From Agarivorans sp. Alg241-V36 (GTDB lineage Bacteria; Pseudomonadota; Gammaproteobacteria; Enterobacterales; Celerinatantimonadaceae), in NCBI RefSeq assembly GCF_900537085.1, contig NZ_UNRE01000004.1, forward strand, positions 186,001 through 250,000: 64,000 nucleotides of DNA, given 5' to 3'. Below are positions 44,890-55,707 of this stretch, in pieces (position 1 is the stretch's first letter; each line of letters begins with the position of its first letter). A program made the translations under genes and the position numbers. The notes beneath the pieces are model-generated. The model did not search any database and was not told where the DNA came from. It saw only the letters and a list, made by a program, of their open reading frames with translations.

Positions 44890-46398
44890 ATGGAGTTTAG
44901 CGTAAAAAGCGGTAGCCCGGAGAAGCAACGTAGTGCGTGTATTGTTGTAGGTGTGTACGAACCACGTCGTTTATCGCCCGTTGCCGAACAACTCGACAAA
45001 ATTAGCGACGGCTATATTAGCGCCTTATTACGTCGCGGTGATTTAGAAGGTAAAGCTGGCCAAGTACTGTTGTTGCACCATGTACCTAATGTATTAAGCG
45101 AGCGCGTATTATTGGTTGGCTGTGGTAAAGAGCGTGAATTAAACGAGCGCCAATACCGCCAAATCATTACCAAAACCATTAATACCTTAAACGAAACCGG
45201 CTCTATGGAAGCGGTGTGTTTCTTACCTGAGTTGCATGTTAAATCGCGCAACACTTATTGGAAGGTTCGCCAAGCGGTAGAAACCACCCAAGAAACGCTC
45301 TACAGCTTTGATATGCTTAAAAGCAACCGTGAAGAAACTCGTCGTCCGCTACGTAAAATTGTATTTAACGTACCTACCCGCCGCGAGCTCACCATTGGTG
45401 AAAGCGCTGTGCAACATGGTTTAGCAGTCGCCCAAGGGGTTAAGCACGCTAAAGACCTAGCCAACTTGCCACCTAACATTTGTAATCCTGCGTATTTGGC
45501 TGATCAAGCTAAAGAGCTACAAAGCAATTACGACAACGTAAAAGTTACCACCCTAGGTGAAGCCCAAATGGCGGCACTTAAAATGGATTCTTACTTAGCC
45601 GTTGGCCGTGGCTCAGACAACGAATCAATCATGAGTGTGATTGAGTATTGTGCACCGGGCTGCGAAGATCAAAAACCGATTGTATTGGTAGGTAAAGGGC
45701 TGACGTTTGACTCCGGCGGTATTTCATTAAAACCAGGCGCAGGCATGGATGAGATGAAATACGACATGGGCGGCGCGGCGGGTGTTTACGGCACCATGAA
45801 AGCCTTGGCCGAGTTACAACTGCCGCTTAAAGTGACTGGTATTCTAGCTGGTTGCGAAAATATGCCTGGTGGCAACGCTTATCGCCCAGGTGATGTTATC
45901 ACCACTATGTCAGGCATTACTGTAGAAGTGCTAAATACCGATGCCGAAGGCCGCATGGTATTGTGTGATGTACTTACTTATGTAGAGCGTTACGAGCCAG
46001 AGCTAGTGATTGACGTAGCCACTCTAACCGGCGCTTGTGTGGTTGCACTGGGCCATCACACCACTGGTTTAATGACTCCGCATAATCCGCTAGCTCACGA
46101 CTTGCTTAACTGTGCCGAGCAAAGTGGCGACAAAACTTGGCGATTACCACTAGGTGAAGAGTACCAAGAGCAGCTAAACAGCAACTTTGCCGACATGGCC
46201 AATATTGGCGGAAAAACTGCCGGCTCTATTACCGCAGCTTGTTTCTTGTCGCGCTTTACCAAAAAGTACAACTGGGCTCACCTCGATATTGCCGGTACAG
46301 CTTGGAAAAGCGGTGGCGAGAAAGGCGCAACCGGCCGCCCCGTGCCATTACTTACCCAATTCTTAATCAGCAAAACTGACCAAGAAATCGAAGAATAA
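44890..46398 (+). CDS. pepA: Leucyl aminopeptidase PepA
   Basis: A 502-aa cytosolic aminopeptidase of family M17, the usual length. The metal and catalytic motifs are [25 protein letters not shown] and the family signature [10 protein letters not shown]. PepA removes N-terminal residues from peptides and, in E. coli, also acts as a DNA-binding protein. ATG at 44890 has GGAG about 6 nt upstream and gives the standard N-terminus MEFSVKSG. A terminator follows at 46417. It is divergent from lptF. Confidence 0.96.
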   Translation: MEFSVKSGSPEKQRSACIVVGVYEPRRLSPVAEQLDKISDGYISALLRRGDLEGKAGQVLLLHHVPNVLSERVLLVGCGKERELNERQYRQIITKTINTLNETGSMEAVCFLPELHVKSRNTYWKVRQAVETTQETLYSFDMLKSNREETRRPLRKIVFNVPTRRELTIGESAVQHGLAVAQGVKHAKDLANLPPNICNPAYLADQAKELQSNYDNVKVTTLGEAQMAALKMDSYLAVGRGSDNESIMSVIEYCAPGCEDQKPIVLVGKGLTFDSGGISLKPGAGMDEMKYDMGGAAGVYGTMKALAELQLPLKVTGILAGCENMPGGNAYRPGDVITTMSGITVEVLNTDAEGRMVLCDVLTYVERYEPELVIDVATLTGACVVALGHHTTGLMTPHNPLAHDLLNCAEQSGDKTWRLPLGEEYQEQLNSNFADMANIGGKTAGSITAACFLSRFTKKYNWAHLDIAGTAWKSGGEKGATGRPVPLLTQFLISKTDQEIEE

Positions 46399-46416
46399 GC
46401 CACAGCGCTTATTCGT

Positions 46417-46450
46417 AAAAAGGGAGCATTAGCTCCCTCTTTTCTTTTTT
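46417..46450 (+). terminator. Terminator of pepA
   Basis: AGGGAGC and GCTCCCT pair around ATTA, followed by a T-rich tract (CTTTTCTTTTTT). Confidence 0.88.
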
Positions 46451-46523
46451 GGGCAAAAACTCTTGCTCAAAGGCCTAAAACTAAGCATTGCCGTGCATAT
46501 TTCAAACAAGTAGTCTCTAGCGT

Positions 46524-46970
46524 ATGAAAGCGAAATTTTATATCATGCCCGATTCTGTCACCACTGACAGCGAAGCCTTCGATAAAATAGTGTGCAACGT
46601 GCTTGCACAATACTATCGAAACGGTGAGCGCATACAGGTTTATACCTCGTCTAAGCAGCATGCAGAGCGCCTAGATGAAGTACTTTGGCAATTTGAGCCA
46701 GAGCAATTTGTACCGCATAACCTCAGTGGTGAAGGCCCCCAAGGAGGGGCGCCTGTCGAGATATCATGGCAGGCACCTAGGCAACGTCGCCAGTGTTTAG
46801 TGAATCTCACAGATACGGCACCAGATTTTGCCAGAAATTTTCAGCATATTATCGATTTTGTGCCAGCAGATGAAACCGGCAAGGCTGCGGCTAGAGAACG
46901 TTATCGAGTGTATCGCCAACAGGGTCTACAATTAGACACCGCAGCGTACACAAACCCAGAAATTACATAG
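46524..46970 (+). CDS. holC: DNA polymerase III subunit chi
   Basis: A 148-aa protein of the HolC family: [10 protein letters not shown] start, [29 protein letters not shown], and NLTDTAPDF. The chi subunit links the clamp loader to single-stranded DNA-binding protein. It lies between pepA and valS as in many gammaproteobacteria; valS begins 14 bp downstream. Confidence 0.95.
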   Translation: MKAKFYIMPDSVTTDSEAFDKIVCNVLAQYYRNGERIQVYTSSKQHAERLDEVLWQFEPEQFVPHNLSGEGPQGGAPVEISWQAPRQRRQCLVNLTDTAPDFARNFQHIIDFVPADETGKAAARERYRVYRQQGLQLDTAAYTNPEIT

Positions 46971-46984
46971 AGTCAGTACATCCA

Positions 46985-49846
46985 ATGGAAAAGACCTACA
47001 ACCCAAGCGCAATTGAACAAGCGCTATATCAAGAATGGGAACAACAAGGCCACTTTAAGCCGCATGGCGATACTTCAAAAGAAGCCTATAGCATTATGAT
47101 CCCACCGCCAAACGTCACTGGCAGCTTGCATATGGGACATGCCTTTCAAGACACCATTATGGATACCTTGATCCGCTACCAACGCATGCAAGGTAAAAAC
47201 ACCTTGTGGCAAGTAGGTACTGACCACGCCGGTATTGCTACCCAAATGGTAGTTGAGCGCAAAATTGCAGCCGAAGAAGATAAAACTAAACACGACTACG
47301 GCCGTGAAGCTTTTATCGATAAAATTTGGGATTGGAAGGCAGAGTCTGGTGGCACAATTACCAAACAGCTACGTCGCTTAGGCGCATCGGTAGACTGGGA
47401 ACGTGAGCGCTTCACCATGGACGACGGCATGTCTAAAGCCGTTGAAGAAGCCTTTGTGCGCCTTTACGAAGACGATCTTATTTACCGTGGCAAGCGCCTA
47501 GTAAACTGGGATCCAAAGCTGCACACCGCTATTTCTGATTTAGAAGTAGAAAACAAAGAACAAAAAGGCCACATGTGGCACTTGCGTTACCCGCTGGCCG
47601 ATGGCGAAACCACCAGCGAAGGTAAAGACTATTTGGTCGTTGCCACTACCCGCCCAGAAACCATGTTAGGTGATACAGGCGTAGCGGTTAACCCAGAAGA
47701 TCCGCGCTACAACAGCCTAATTGGTAAATTCATTGAGCTACCGCTAGTTGGCCGCCGTATTCCAATTGTAGGTGATGAACATGCCGACATGGAAAAAGGC
47801 ACTGGCTGTGTAAAAATCACCCCTGCTCATGACTTTAATGACTGTGAGGTAGGTAAGCGCCATCAACTGCCGATGATCAACATTCTTACTTTGAATGCCG
47901 ACATCCGTGACGCTGCGGAAGTATTTACCACCAATGGCGAGCCTTCAGATGCTTACTCAACAGACATCCCTACTGAGTACCAAGGTTTAGAGCGCTTTGC
48001 CGCTCGTAAAGCCATTGTGGCCAAGTTTGACGAGCTAGGTTTATTAGAAGAAGTAGCCGACCACAATAACACCGTACCTTATGGTGACCGTGGTGGTGTG
48101 GTGATTGAGCCAATGCTTACCGACCAATGGTATGTGCGCGCCGCACCCCTTGCTAAAACAGCAACAGAAGCGGTTGAGAATGGCGATATTAAATTTGTTC
48201 CTCAGCAATACGAGAACATGTACTTCTCGTGGATGCGCGATATTCAAGATTGGTGTATCTCTCGCCAACTTTGGTGGGGCCACCGTATTCCGGCTTGGTA
48301 CGACGAAAGCGGCAAAGTGTATGTTGGTCGTAACGAAGCTGAAGTTCGCAGCAAACATGGCTTAGCCGATGATGTAACGCTGCGCCAAGATGACGACGTA
48401 CTTGATACCTGGTTCTCTTCAGGTCTATGGACTTTCGCTACTCAAGGCTGGCCGGAAAAAACACCTAACCTAGCCACCTTCCACCCTAGCGATGTATTAG
48501 TCACTGGTTTCGACATCATTTTCTTCTGGGTAGCCAGAATGATCATGATGACCATGTACTTCATCAAAGACGAAAACAACAAGCCACAAGTACCCTTTAA
48601 AACGGTATATGTAACCGGCCTTATTCGTGATGAAAACGGCGACAAAATGTCGAAATCTAAGGGCAACGTACTTGACCCATTAGACATGATCGACGGCATC
48701 GATTTAGAAAGCTTGGTAACTAAACGTTGTGGCAACATGATGCAGCCACAGCTTGCCAAAAAAATTGAAAAAGATACCCGTAAAACCTTTGAAGACGGTA
48801 TTGAAGCCCACGGTACCGACGCACTGCGTTTCACCCTAGCCGCCATGGCCACCACTGGTCGCGACATTAACTGGGACATGAGCCGCTTAGACGGTTACCG
48901 CAGCTTCTGTAACAAGTTATGGAATGCCAGCCGCTACGTATTGATGAACACCGAAGAGCAAGATTGCGGCAAAGACGGTGGCGAGATGGAATTCTCTTTA
49001 GCGGATCGCTGGATTGAAGGCCAATACCAGCAAACCATTAAAGCTTATCGCGAAGCGCTAGATACTTACCGCTTTGACATTGCCGCGCAAGTCATTTTTG
49101 AGTTCACCAAGAACCAGTTCTGTGGTTGGTACCTTGAGCTAACCAAACCAGTATTGTTTAAAGGTAACGAAGCCCAGCAACGAGGTACCCGTTATACCTT
49201 GTTAAACGTACTAGAAAGCCTATTGCGCCTAATGCACCCTATTACCCCTTACATTACCGAAACTATTTGGCGCCAAGTGGCTCCATTAGCCGGTAAGGCG
49301 CAGGCCTGTGATAGCATTATGCTGCAAGGCTTCCCTGAGTTTGACGCAACTCGCTTAGACAAAGCCGCGGTTACAGATCTTGAGTGGCTAAAACAATTCA
49401 CTCTCGCTATTCGCCAGATCCGAGGTGAGATGGATATTAGCCCGAACAAGCCTCTGAATGTACTGCTGAAAAACGCTTCTAGCGAAGACTTACGTCGCTT
49501 AAATGACAACGCACCATTCTTGGCTTCTCTGGCTAAGTTAGAAAGCACTACAGCAATTCTCGAAGGTGAATCGGCACCGACTTCTGCTACAGCTATCTTA
49601 GGTGACATGGAAATTCTTATTCCAATGGCTGGCCTTATCGATAAAGAAGCCGAGCTAGCCCGTATTGGCAAGCAGCTAGAGAAACTGGAAAAAGAGTTAG
49701 CGAAAGTATCTGGCAAACTGTCTAACCAAAAATTTGTAGCCAACGCACCAGAGCAAGTAATTGCCAAAGAGCGCGCCAAGCTAGAAGAAATGGAAAGTGC
49801 TAAAGCTAAGTTGGTTGCTCAACAAGAGACCATCGCCGCCCTTTAA
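46985..49846 (+). CDS. valS: Valyl-tRNA synthetase
   Basis: A 953-aa class I aminoacyl-tRNA synthetase. The HIGH-type motif is HMGH (residues 49-52) within [13 protein letters not shown], and KMSKS begins at residue 554. The editing domain ([16 protein letters not shown]) and the C-terminal coiled-coil (about 885-950, [18 protein letters not shown]) are present. Length is normal. It charges tRNA-Val. A terminator follows. Confidence 0.97.
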   Translation: MEKTYNPSAIEQALYQEWEQQGHFKPHGDTSKEAYSIMIPPPNVTGSLHMGHAFQDTIMDTLIRYQRMQGKNTLWQVGTDHAGIATQMVVERKIAAEEDKTKHDYGREAFIDKIWDWKAESGGTITKQLRRLGASVDWERERFTMDDGMSKAVEEAFVRLYEDDLIYRGKRLVNWDPKLHTAISDLEVENKEQKGHMWHLRYPLADGETTSEGKDYLVVATTRPETMLGDTGVAVNPEDPRYNSLIGKFIELPLVGRRIPIVGDEHADMEKGTGCVKITPAHDFNDCEVGKRHQLPMINILTLNADIRDAAEVFTTNGEPSDAYSTDIPTEYQGLERFAARKAIVAKFDELGLLEEVADHNNTVPYGDRGGVVIEPMLTDQWYVRAAPLAKTATEAVENGDIKFVPQQYENMYFSWMRDIQDWCISRQLWWGHRIPAWYDESGKVYVGRNEAEVRSKHGLADDVTLRQDDDVLDTWFSSGLWTFATQGWPEKTPNLATFHPSDVLVTGFDIIFFWVARMIMMTMYFIKDENNKPQVPFKTVYVTGLIRDENGDKMSKSKGNVLDPLDMIDGIDLESLVTKRCGNMMQPQLAKKIEKDTRKTFEDGIEAHGTDALRFTLAAMATTGRDINWDMSRLDGYRSFCNKLWNASRYVLMNTEEQDCGKDGGEMEFSLADRWIEGQYQQTIKAYREALDTYRFDIAAQVIFEFTKNQFCGWYLELTKPVLFKGNEAQQRGTRYTLLNVLESLLRLMHPITPYITETIWRQVAPLAGKAQACDSIMLQGFPEFDATRLDKAAVTDLEWLKQFTLAIRQIRGEMDISPNKPLNVLLKNASSEDLRRLNDNAPFLASLAKLESTTAILEGESAPTSATAILGDMEILIPMAGLIDKEAELARIGKQLEKLEKELAKVSGKLSNQKFVANAPEQVIAKERAKLEEMESAKAKLVAQQETIAAL

Positions 49847-49870
49847 ATCCTAGCTATAAAGCTTAGATAG

Positions 49871-49905
49871 AATCCCTCTTTGGCACTGTTCAAGAGGGAT
49901 TTTTT
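49871..49905 (+). terminator. Terminator of valS
   Basis: AATCCCTCTT pairs with AAGAGGGATT around 11 bases and is followed by a T-run, 24 bp after the stop codon. Confidence 0.88.
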
Positions 49906-50038
49906 CGTTATAGATCATATTTCTAATATTTTTTTTAGATTAATAACTTTATTAATACTCAGTTCAATAAATCGATAATTGGATTAGGGTAACTTTGCGG
50001 AGCATTATAAAAACGTAGTAAAACAGGGAAGGATCCTT

Positions 50039-52738
50039 ATGCATCTCAAAAAACATCTTCTAACATTATCAATTACTTCTGCTCTTGTCGCATGCGGAGG
50101 AAGCGGCAGCGAAACAAATAATGGCGTAACTCCAGTCGAAAGCGTCAATGTCAGCGGAAAAGTTATTGACGGCTACATTCAAGGTGCCATCGTTTACCTT
50201 GATTTGAACCTAAACCGCCAGCTAGATGAGGGCGAACCTTTCACAACTTCTGACAACACAGGTAGTTACCAATTAACGGTGCTTGAAACTCAAATCGAGC
50301 AAGCTCAAAAAGCACCAATTCGCGCCTACGTCGGAGATGGAGCGGTAGACTTAGACACTGGTGAAGAGTTTAGTGATTCGCCAGTTTTACTTTCAACACC
50401 ACCATTAACAGCTCTAAGTATTCATACGACTCCTCCCGCAGCCGCAATCACACCTTTCACAACTGATTTAAACAGCAAAGTCGAAGAAACACTTGAGCAA
50501 GTCGTAGCAGGTACCGTGGAGCTATCTCAGCTATTGGCCGAGTTACAAGGAGCTAAGGCCGAGCTGGCAGAGGAGTACGGTGTAGACGATAAAGAAGCTT
50601 TGCTCGGAGACTTCTTAGATGAAGGTAATGTTGATGCAGAGCTACGTGAAGAATTGCGTGGAGTAGCAGAACAGCGAGTTAAAGAACTACAAAAAGACCA
50701 TCAACGCCAGAAAGAAGCTGAAGAGCAAGCTGAAGATGGTCAAATTGTCAAAACCGGCTCCACCCGCGAGAGCTTTGTAGAATGGCACACCGGTGAGCTA
50801 TTACACCTATTGGTAGAGTGGCAAGAAGTCATCACCGTCAACGAAGATGGCTCAAGAGCTGTTGAAAAGTCAGGGGTTAAGTACTTCTGCGAAAGTGACT
50901 ACACCCTCAAAGTAGATGGGTCTGGCGAGCCAATTGCTTATGAACGCTACTCCGTAACCCAAAACTTGGATGGACAAGGCGGCTTCACGGCCCTTACTAA
51001 GTTCAACATCGACAAAAATGGCGATGGTAATGCTTTATTCTTCGGTCAATCCTACAGCATCGGTGAAGTTTCTGAAGATATGAAAACTTGGGAATTCATT
51101 GAGTATTTCGATGAAGGCAATCCAAGTGATGATGATGCTAGCTTACAAGATTTAGGGCGCGTATACGATAATATTGACATCGTTACGGCAGTAGCTGAAA
51201 AAGATTTAAGTGAAATCGATATGATTCAATATAAGCGCGATAAAACGGAGCTTACCGAATCAGGAAACTTAGTTAATACTTATAACTTCCATGAATACCA
51301 AGCAGATAGTTTTGAATCGTTAGATAGCTCTTCACCCAAGTACATGGAAATGCGCTCTACAACAACCAACCTCGATAGAACCATCCACATAGTAGAAAAA
51401 GACTGGGGTGCAGATGGCAGCATTAACGAGCGCAGCGAGCAAGTTAGCTATGCCTCGGGCTCCACTACCATTATAAATGCTAACCCAGTTTGGGCTTGGC
51501 GCGGTGATGATATTTGGGAAGAATATGCGGATTATCGTTATGATGGAGGTCCGCTGATAAGCTATTGGTACGAAAAAGAAACGACCACTGAGACTGTTGA
51601 CGGAGTAAAAACAAAAACCACAAACGGTAAACGTTACGTACTCGAAGATGAAACATTAACAGCAGGAGAAGATAAAGAGCTATTCCATGAATTCACTTCT
51701 ACTAGTAGCTATCTAAGCGACGAACTCACTATTGAAGTCGCAAACTGGACTCATTACGCGCTAGAAGCCTATGATTTCACTGTCGTTGAGGAAAATGTTG
51801 GCCACAAAGTTACATACTGGCAACTAGAGTCTCCAGACTTTAACCTATGGGTTGGGCATGAGTTTGCAGAAATCGGGAGTTTAAATGTTACTGATTTGGC
51901 TGAACAGCTGGCCGTAACTTTAGAAAGCGATATTACATTTGAAAATATTACCGAAGAACATATTGAAAGCCTCAGTACCTACAACCGAGAACTATTCACT
52001 AGCAGCTTCATTTATGACGAAGATGGACAAGCTCGTACTTGGTACAATGTCTGGTCTGAGAACGCCCTCGATCTGCAGCCTAACTGGACTCTTGAAGAGT
52101 TAACGCTAGACGAGGAAGGTACAGACCTAGTATTTATAGCTGAGTCCGGTGGGATGTTTGCCATGAGCCCTCATGGTTCTGGTGCTATTTGTAGTAATGA
52201 AAGCTATTGCATTGAACCAGTAGAGTTACCACTTGTTGAGTTTGACGCTGAAACAGGTAGCTTCTTTACTTATTTTGCAGGAAGAAGCAGTGAGCCTAAT
52301 TACTTCTTCCAATCCCAAGCGGAAGCGGAAGCCAAATTAACTGAATTAGAGGCCATAATACCTCAAACCAAAGAGTACTACATCGACTTCATACTTGATG
52401 TAGATGCTACTGAGGCAGACTTTGATGGTTGGGGTATCCACATTTGGAATCACGCCCCCTGCCAAGACACATATGTAGGTCATGAAAATGGGGAGATTAT
52501 TACCGAATGGGAATCGCCGCTATTACCAAGCAGCTTTACCACTCATAGCAGCTTAAATGGTGATGTGATAGCTGCTAGGTTTGAGATAGAAGTCTATGAT
52601 TCAGCAACTTGTGCTAACTTTGTTATACACAAAGGGAATGAGAAGGCGTATGAGGATGACATGGCCGCCACTCTAACCGGAAACAAAGGCGCTGTTATAA
52701 CTTATGACCAAGCCGATATTCAATACGTAGCAGAGTAA
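50039..52738 (+). CDS. Large acidic lipoprotein of unknown function
   Basis: An 899-aa protein with a lipoprotein signal (lipobox LVAC-GGS). Residues about 35-90 form a small beta-domain (GKVIDGYIQGAIVYLDLNLNRQLDEGEPF) with an acidic D-x-N-x-N calcium-like loop. A helical charged segment follows (about 150-240), then a long region rich in Glu, Asp, Trp and Tyr that I cannot match to any family. A cysteine pair occurs near SHGSGAICSNESYCIEP-like sequence and another at the C-terminus. AAGGATCC precedes the ATG. It has its own unit between valS and the DUF445 gene. Surface location is inferred; no enzyme motif is visible. Confidence 0.75.
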   Translation: MHLKKHLLTLSITSALVACGGSGSETNNGVTPVESVNVSGKVIDGYIQGAIVYLDLNLNRQLDEGEPFTTSDNTGSYQLTVLETQIEQAQKAPIRAYVGDGAVDLDTGEEFSDSPVLLSTPPLTALSIHTTPPAAAITPFTTDLNSKVEETLEQVVAGTVELSQLLAELQGAKAELAEEYGVDDKEALLGDFLDEGNVDAELREELRGVAEQRVKELQKDHQRQKEAEEQAEDGQIVKTGSTRESFVEWHTGELLHLLVEWQEVITVNEDGSRAVEKSGVKYFCESDYTLKVDGSGEPIAYERYSVTQNLDGQGGFTALTKFNIDKNGDGNALFFGQSYSIGEVSEDMKTWEFIEYFDEGNPSDDDASLQDLGRVYDNIDIVTAVAEKDLSEIDMIQYKRDKTELTESGNLVNTYNFHEYQADSFESLDSSSPKYMEMRSTTTNLDRTIHIVEKDWGADGSINERSEQVSYASGSTTIINANPVWAWRGDDIWEEYADYRYDGGPLISYWYEKETTTETVDGVKTKTTNGKRYVLEDETLTAGEDKELFHEFTSTSSYLSDELTIEVANWTHYALEAYDFTVVEENVGHKVTYWQLESPDFNLWVGHEFAEIGSLNVTDLAEQLAVTLESDITFENITEEHIESLSTYNRELFTSSFIYDEDGQARTWYNVWSENALDLQPNWTLEELTLDEEGTDLVFIAESGGMFAMSPHGSGAICSNESYCIEPVELPLVEFDAETGSFFTYFAGRSSEPNYFFQSQAEAEAKLTELEAIIPQTKEYYIDFILDVDATEADFDGWGIHIWNHAPCQDTYVGHENGEIITEWESPLLPSSFTTHSSLNGDVIAARFEIEVYDSATCANFVIHKGNEKAYEDDMAATLTGNKGAVITYDQADIQYVAE

Positions 52739-52901
52739 ACACTAGCAACTTTCGACTACATAATACTTTCTACAGCCCCTGATTATTCGGGGGCTTTTTC
52801 TGCATAGCCCTCCTACTATTGTTACGCTAGAATAACCGACTTTCTGCTGCCACTAGCTCTAAAGTATCAGCTGCAATTTTTCGAATCACTCAGAGGAATA
52901 A

Positions 52902-53603
52902 ATGAACAAGAGCTTAGTTACCAATTTAGTCACTTTAGCTTTAGTCGTGTTTGGATACTTAGCTAACCATGCCTTAGTGTTCTCAATTGGTTTATTTGCC
53001 GTATCTGGGGCAGTCACCAATTGGATAGCAATACATATGTTGTTTGAAAAAGTGCCCGGTTTATATGGTTCTGGGGTTATTCCTGCCCGTTTTGACGACT
53101 TTAAAGCCGGTATCAAGCAATTAATGCTTAGCCAGTTTTTCACTGCAGAGAATATCGACCGCTTCCTGTCCGACGCCAGTGGTAAAGCCGTGCAACTAAA
53201 CCTGCGCCCGGTGATTGATAAAACCGACTTCAGCCCGGCTTACCATGCCTTAGTTGAAACCATTGAAGGCTCGTCTTTTGGCGGCATGCTAGCAATGGTT
53301 GGTGGTAAGGAAGCATTAGCTCCTCTTGAACAACCCTTTGTTGACAAGCTAAAAGATGCAGTGATTGAAATTAGCGAAGATGAGCAGTTTAGCGAAGCAC
53401 TAAGAGAAGAATTAGAACAGCCTGAGCATCTAGGTGACGTGCAGCAAAAAATCACCTTAATCATCGAGCAGCGGCTTGCTGAACTCACACCGCAGTTGGT
53501 TAAACAAATCATTCAAGAGATGATTCGCAAACACCTAGGCTGGCTGGTAGTTTGGGGCGGCGTTTTTGGTGGAGTGTTTGGCCTAATCCATGGCCTAGTG
53601 TAA
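52902..53603 (+). CDS. DUF445-family membrane protein
   Basis: A 233-aa protein. Hydrophobic segments lie at the N-terminus (LVTLALVVFGYLANHALVFSIGLFAVSGAVTNWIAIHMLF) and the C-terminus (LGWLVVWGGVFGGVFGLIHGLV), with a helical middle. The AVTNWIAIHMLFEKVPGLYGSGVIPARFDDF stretch is the DUF445 hallmark. Function is unknown. AGAGGAATAA precedes the ATG. A short palindromic repeat follows the stop codon. Confidence 0.9.
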   Translation: MNKSLVTNLVTLALVVFGYLANHALVFSIGLFAVSGAVTNWIAIHMLFEKVPGLYGSGVIPARFDDFKAGIKQLMLSQFFTAENIDRFLSDASGKAVQLNLRPVIDKTDFSPAYHALVETIEGSSFGGMLAMVGGKEALAPLEQPFVDKLKDAVIEISEDEQFSEALREELEQPEHLGDVQQKITLIIEQRLAELTPQLVKQIIQEMIRKHLGWLVVWGGVFGGVFGLIHGLV

Positions 53604-53609
53604 GTTTTA

Positions 53610-53638
53610 ATACCAATAACACTAAGTACGATTGGTAT
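53610..53638. repeat. Short, internally deleted copy of the MITE-like repeat (29 bp)
   Basis: The left end is identical to bases 1-19 of the full copy at 6741 except one base, and the right end GTACGATTGGTAT is identical to the last 13. The two parts join at a shared GTA, which is present at both breakpoints in the long copy. It lies between the convergent stop codons at 53603 and 53648, so the hairpin might now act as a terminator. Confidence 0.78.
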
Positions 53639-53647
53639 AACATCCAG

Positions 53648-54394
53648 CTAGTTGCTTGCGGCTAGCTGTTTTCCTGCTATCAAGGCTTCTATCTCTCCAC
53701 TATCTAACATAGCTTGCAGTAAGTTTGAGAACTCTTGCTGACGCTCCAGTAGCGGTGATAACTTGGAGATCGCTAAATAAACAGGACGCCGTGTTTGCTG
53801 GCGATAATCAGCATGTTTAAACCATGAACTAATACCCTGCTCTTTTAGGAAGTAATCCCCTTCCACACAAGACATCACTACCGCATCAACTCTTTGACCT
53901 TTGAGTAAACGAAACGCCGACAAGTCATCAATCACTTCATGCTTGCTCAGCGCTTGGTCTTGGTCAAAACGCTCAAAGTATGCCACTTTGCTTTGCACCG
54001 AAATAGTTAACTTGCCCAAGTCTTGATAGCTATTCACTTGATGCTGGCTATCGTTTTTCAAGTAAAAACAAATACTTTGAAAACTGCGATAAGCAGGCTC
54101 CACAAACGCCATGTACTGTTCGCGCTCAGCATTTCGGTAGAGCCCTGTCATTACATCACTTTCACCCACCATCATGTGTTTTAAGCAACGTTTCCAGCCG
54201 CAGCCCTTGGTGTGTAACTGTAAATCTAAGCGCTCACTTACAACCTTAAGCAACTCTATTTCTATTCCACTTAAGCTACCGTCGGCTTCAATGGTTCGCC
54301 ATGGCGGCCAATGCGCATTTGCGGTCATAAGGGTTTGTTGCGCCCAAACAGGTGTGCTTAGTAGCAAACAAAGCAATATCCGTAGTCGTGTCAC
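53648..54394 (-). CDS. Periplasmic solute-binding protein, amino-acid type (SBP_bac_3)
   Basis: A 248-aa protein with a signal peptide (LLCLLLSTPVWA-QQ). The two-lobed fold is suggested by WPPWRTIEADGSLSGIEIELLKVVSERLDL, the GESDVMTGLYRNAER stretch and KLTISVQSKVAYFERF. There are no transporter genes nearby, so a sensory or orphan binding role is as likely as uptake. It converges with the DUF445 gene and its ligand is unknown. Confidence 0.83.
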   Translation of the reverse strand: MTRLRILLCLLLSTPVWAQQTLMTANAHWPPWRTIEADGSLSGIEIELLKVVSERLDLQLHTKGCGWKRCLKHMMVGESDVMTGLYRNAEREQYMAFVEPAYRSFQSICFYLKNDSQHQVNSYQDLGKLTISVQSKVAYFERFDQDQALSKHEVIDDLSAFRLLKGQRVDAVVMSCVEGDYFLKEQGISSWFKHADYRQQTRRPVYLAISKLSPLLERQQEFSNLLQAMLDSGEIEALIAGKQLAASN

Positions 54395-54431
54395 AGCTAG
54401 TCCTTTAGGCTTATCTTGGTAATAGTGTAGT

Positions 54432-54458
54432 CAAAAAAAAAGGCGCTAAATGCGCCTT
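54432..54458 (-). terminator. Terminator after rraB
   Basis: On the minus strand AAGGCGC and GCGCCTT pair around ATTTA, followed by T9. It lies 22 bp after the rraB stop codon. Confidence 0.88.
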
Positions 54459-54479
54459 CTAATCATCTATAACTGAAAC

Positions 54480-54854
54480 TTATTGCTCGTCGTCTTCTTC
54501 GCCAGACTCGAAATAGGTGCCCCAACCATCGTAAATCACTTTATGCTTCTCAGCGATTTTGGCTAAGGTTTCAATGTCTTCTTTGATGCCTTCCGCTTCT
54601 AGAGATGCCTCAATTATCACATCAAAACACCATACCTTGCCGCCATCTTCTAATTCGGCTTCTTCGGCATCGCTTACTTCAAAACCGGCTTTAAAAACGT
54701 CTACAGCGGCTTTCTCAAGCACTTTAAAGTCTTTGCTGGCGATGTGATGCTCAATGGTGTATTCAGCGTCAGGATCGCTGCCATCGGCCAACAACTCTTG
54801 AATAATCAGATCGGTTTCTTCTTGCCAGTCATTTATTACTTGTTGCAGGCTCAT
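54480..54854 (-). CDS. rraB: Regulator of ribonuclease E activity B
   Basis: A 124-aa acidic protein of the RraB family: DGSDPDAEYTIEHHIASKDF, DVFKAGFEVSDAEEAELEDG and YDGWGTYFESGEEDDE. In E. coli RraB binds and inhibits RNase E. Its ATG overlaps the plsC stop codon (ATGA), so both are translated from one message; a terminator follows. Confidence 0.94.
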   Translation of the reverse strand: MSLQQVINDWQEETDLIIQELLADGSDPDAEYTIEHHIASKDFKVLEKAAVDVFKAGFEVSDAEEAELEDGGKVWCFDVIIEASLEAEGIKEDIETLAKIAEKHKVIYDGWGTYFESGEEDDEQ

Positions 54855-55633
54855 GCTTGTTCTCCCACCGTGGCTTGATTTAATTCGACTTGTTTCTTAT
54901 GAACTTCTTGGTAATCGGCAGCTTCGCCACGCGCTTCCATGGTTAGCTCATAGATGCGTTGTTCCATAGTATCGTGCAGCTGGGTAATTTCGGCACGTAG
55001 GTTTTCTTTCCATTGGCTGACATCAATCGGCTTGCCCACTTCTACAATCACTTTACCGTTGTTCCAGCGGTTAAGCTTTACTTGGCCATGAGTAGACGAA
55101 CAGCAAATTGGCAACATTGGCACCTTAGCCTGCAAGGCTAAATGAAAAGCGCCGGTTTTAAAGGCTTGTAAACCACGGCCGTAGCTACGAGTTCCTTCTG
55201 GGAACATCCACACAGAAAGGTGGCGCTTATCGATAGCTTCAGCAGCCTGTTTAATGGTATCAGCAGCTTTACTACGGCGGTCTCGGTCAATAAGAATGTT
55301 ACCGGTGATCCAGTAGATTTGGCCAAAAAATGGAATTTTAGCTAGGCTTTTTTTGCCAATCGACACCACACCTTTGCGCAAAGCAAAAGGTAGAGTGAAC
55401 ATGTCGTAGCTGTTTTGATGGTTGGCGATCCACACTGCTTTATCGGGAATATCGTCGCTTAAATATCTAAGCTCCACATCGATACCCACAAAGCGGCCAC
55501 ATTTTGCGATAAGTACACCAATTTGATGCACTAAATCAGGATGGCGAGGTCGCGTTAAACAATACAAAATCACAAACGGAAATGCCGTCAGCATTACCAA
55601 GGCAATAAACAAAATTCGAATTACGGCTAACAT
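54851..55633 (-). CDS. plsC: 1-acylglycerol-3-phosphate O-acyltransferase
   Basis: A 260-aa membrane-associated acyltransferase. The catalytic HX4D motif is NHQNSYD near residue 70 and the phosphate-binding motif is PEGTRS near residue 143. The enzyme makes phosphatidic acid. One membrane helix lies at the N-terminus. It is next to parC, with 74 bp between, as in many gammaproteobacteria. Confidence 0.95.
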   Translation of the reverse strand: MLAVIRILFIALVMLTAFPFVILYCLTRPRHPDLVHQIGVLIAKCGRFVGIDVELRYLSDDIPDKAVWIANHQNSYDMFTLPFALRKGVVSIGKKSLAKIPFFGQIYWITGNILIDRDRRSKAADTIKQAAEAIDKRHLSVWMFPEGTRSYGRGLQAFKTGAFHLALQAKVPMLPICCSSTHGQVKLNRWNNGKVIVEVGKPIDVSQWKENLRAEITQLHDTMEQRIYELTMEARGEAADYQEVHKKQVELNQATVGEQA

Positions 55634-55707
55634 GGCACCCCCATTAAAACAGCCCGCAGTATACGCGCTGTCATTTAGGTGAACAAGTGTAAGCTGAAAA
55701 ACTTAAT

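Noticed and set aside
53604-53647. Simple terminator only
   Set aside because: The inverted repeat is explained better as a deleted copy of the repeat at 6741, though it may still terminate transcription.
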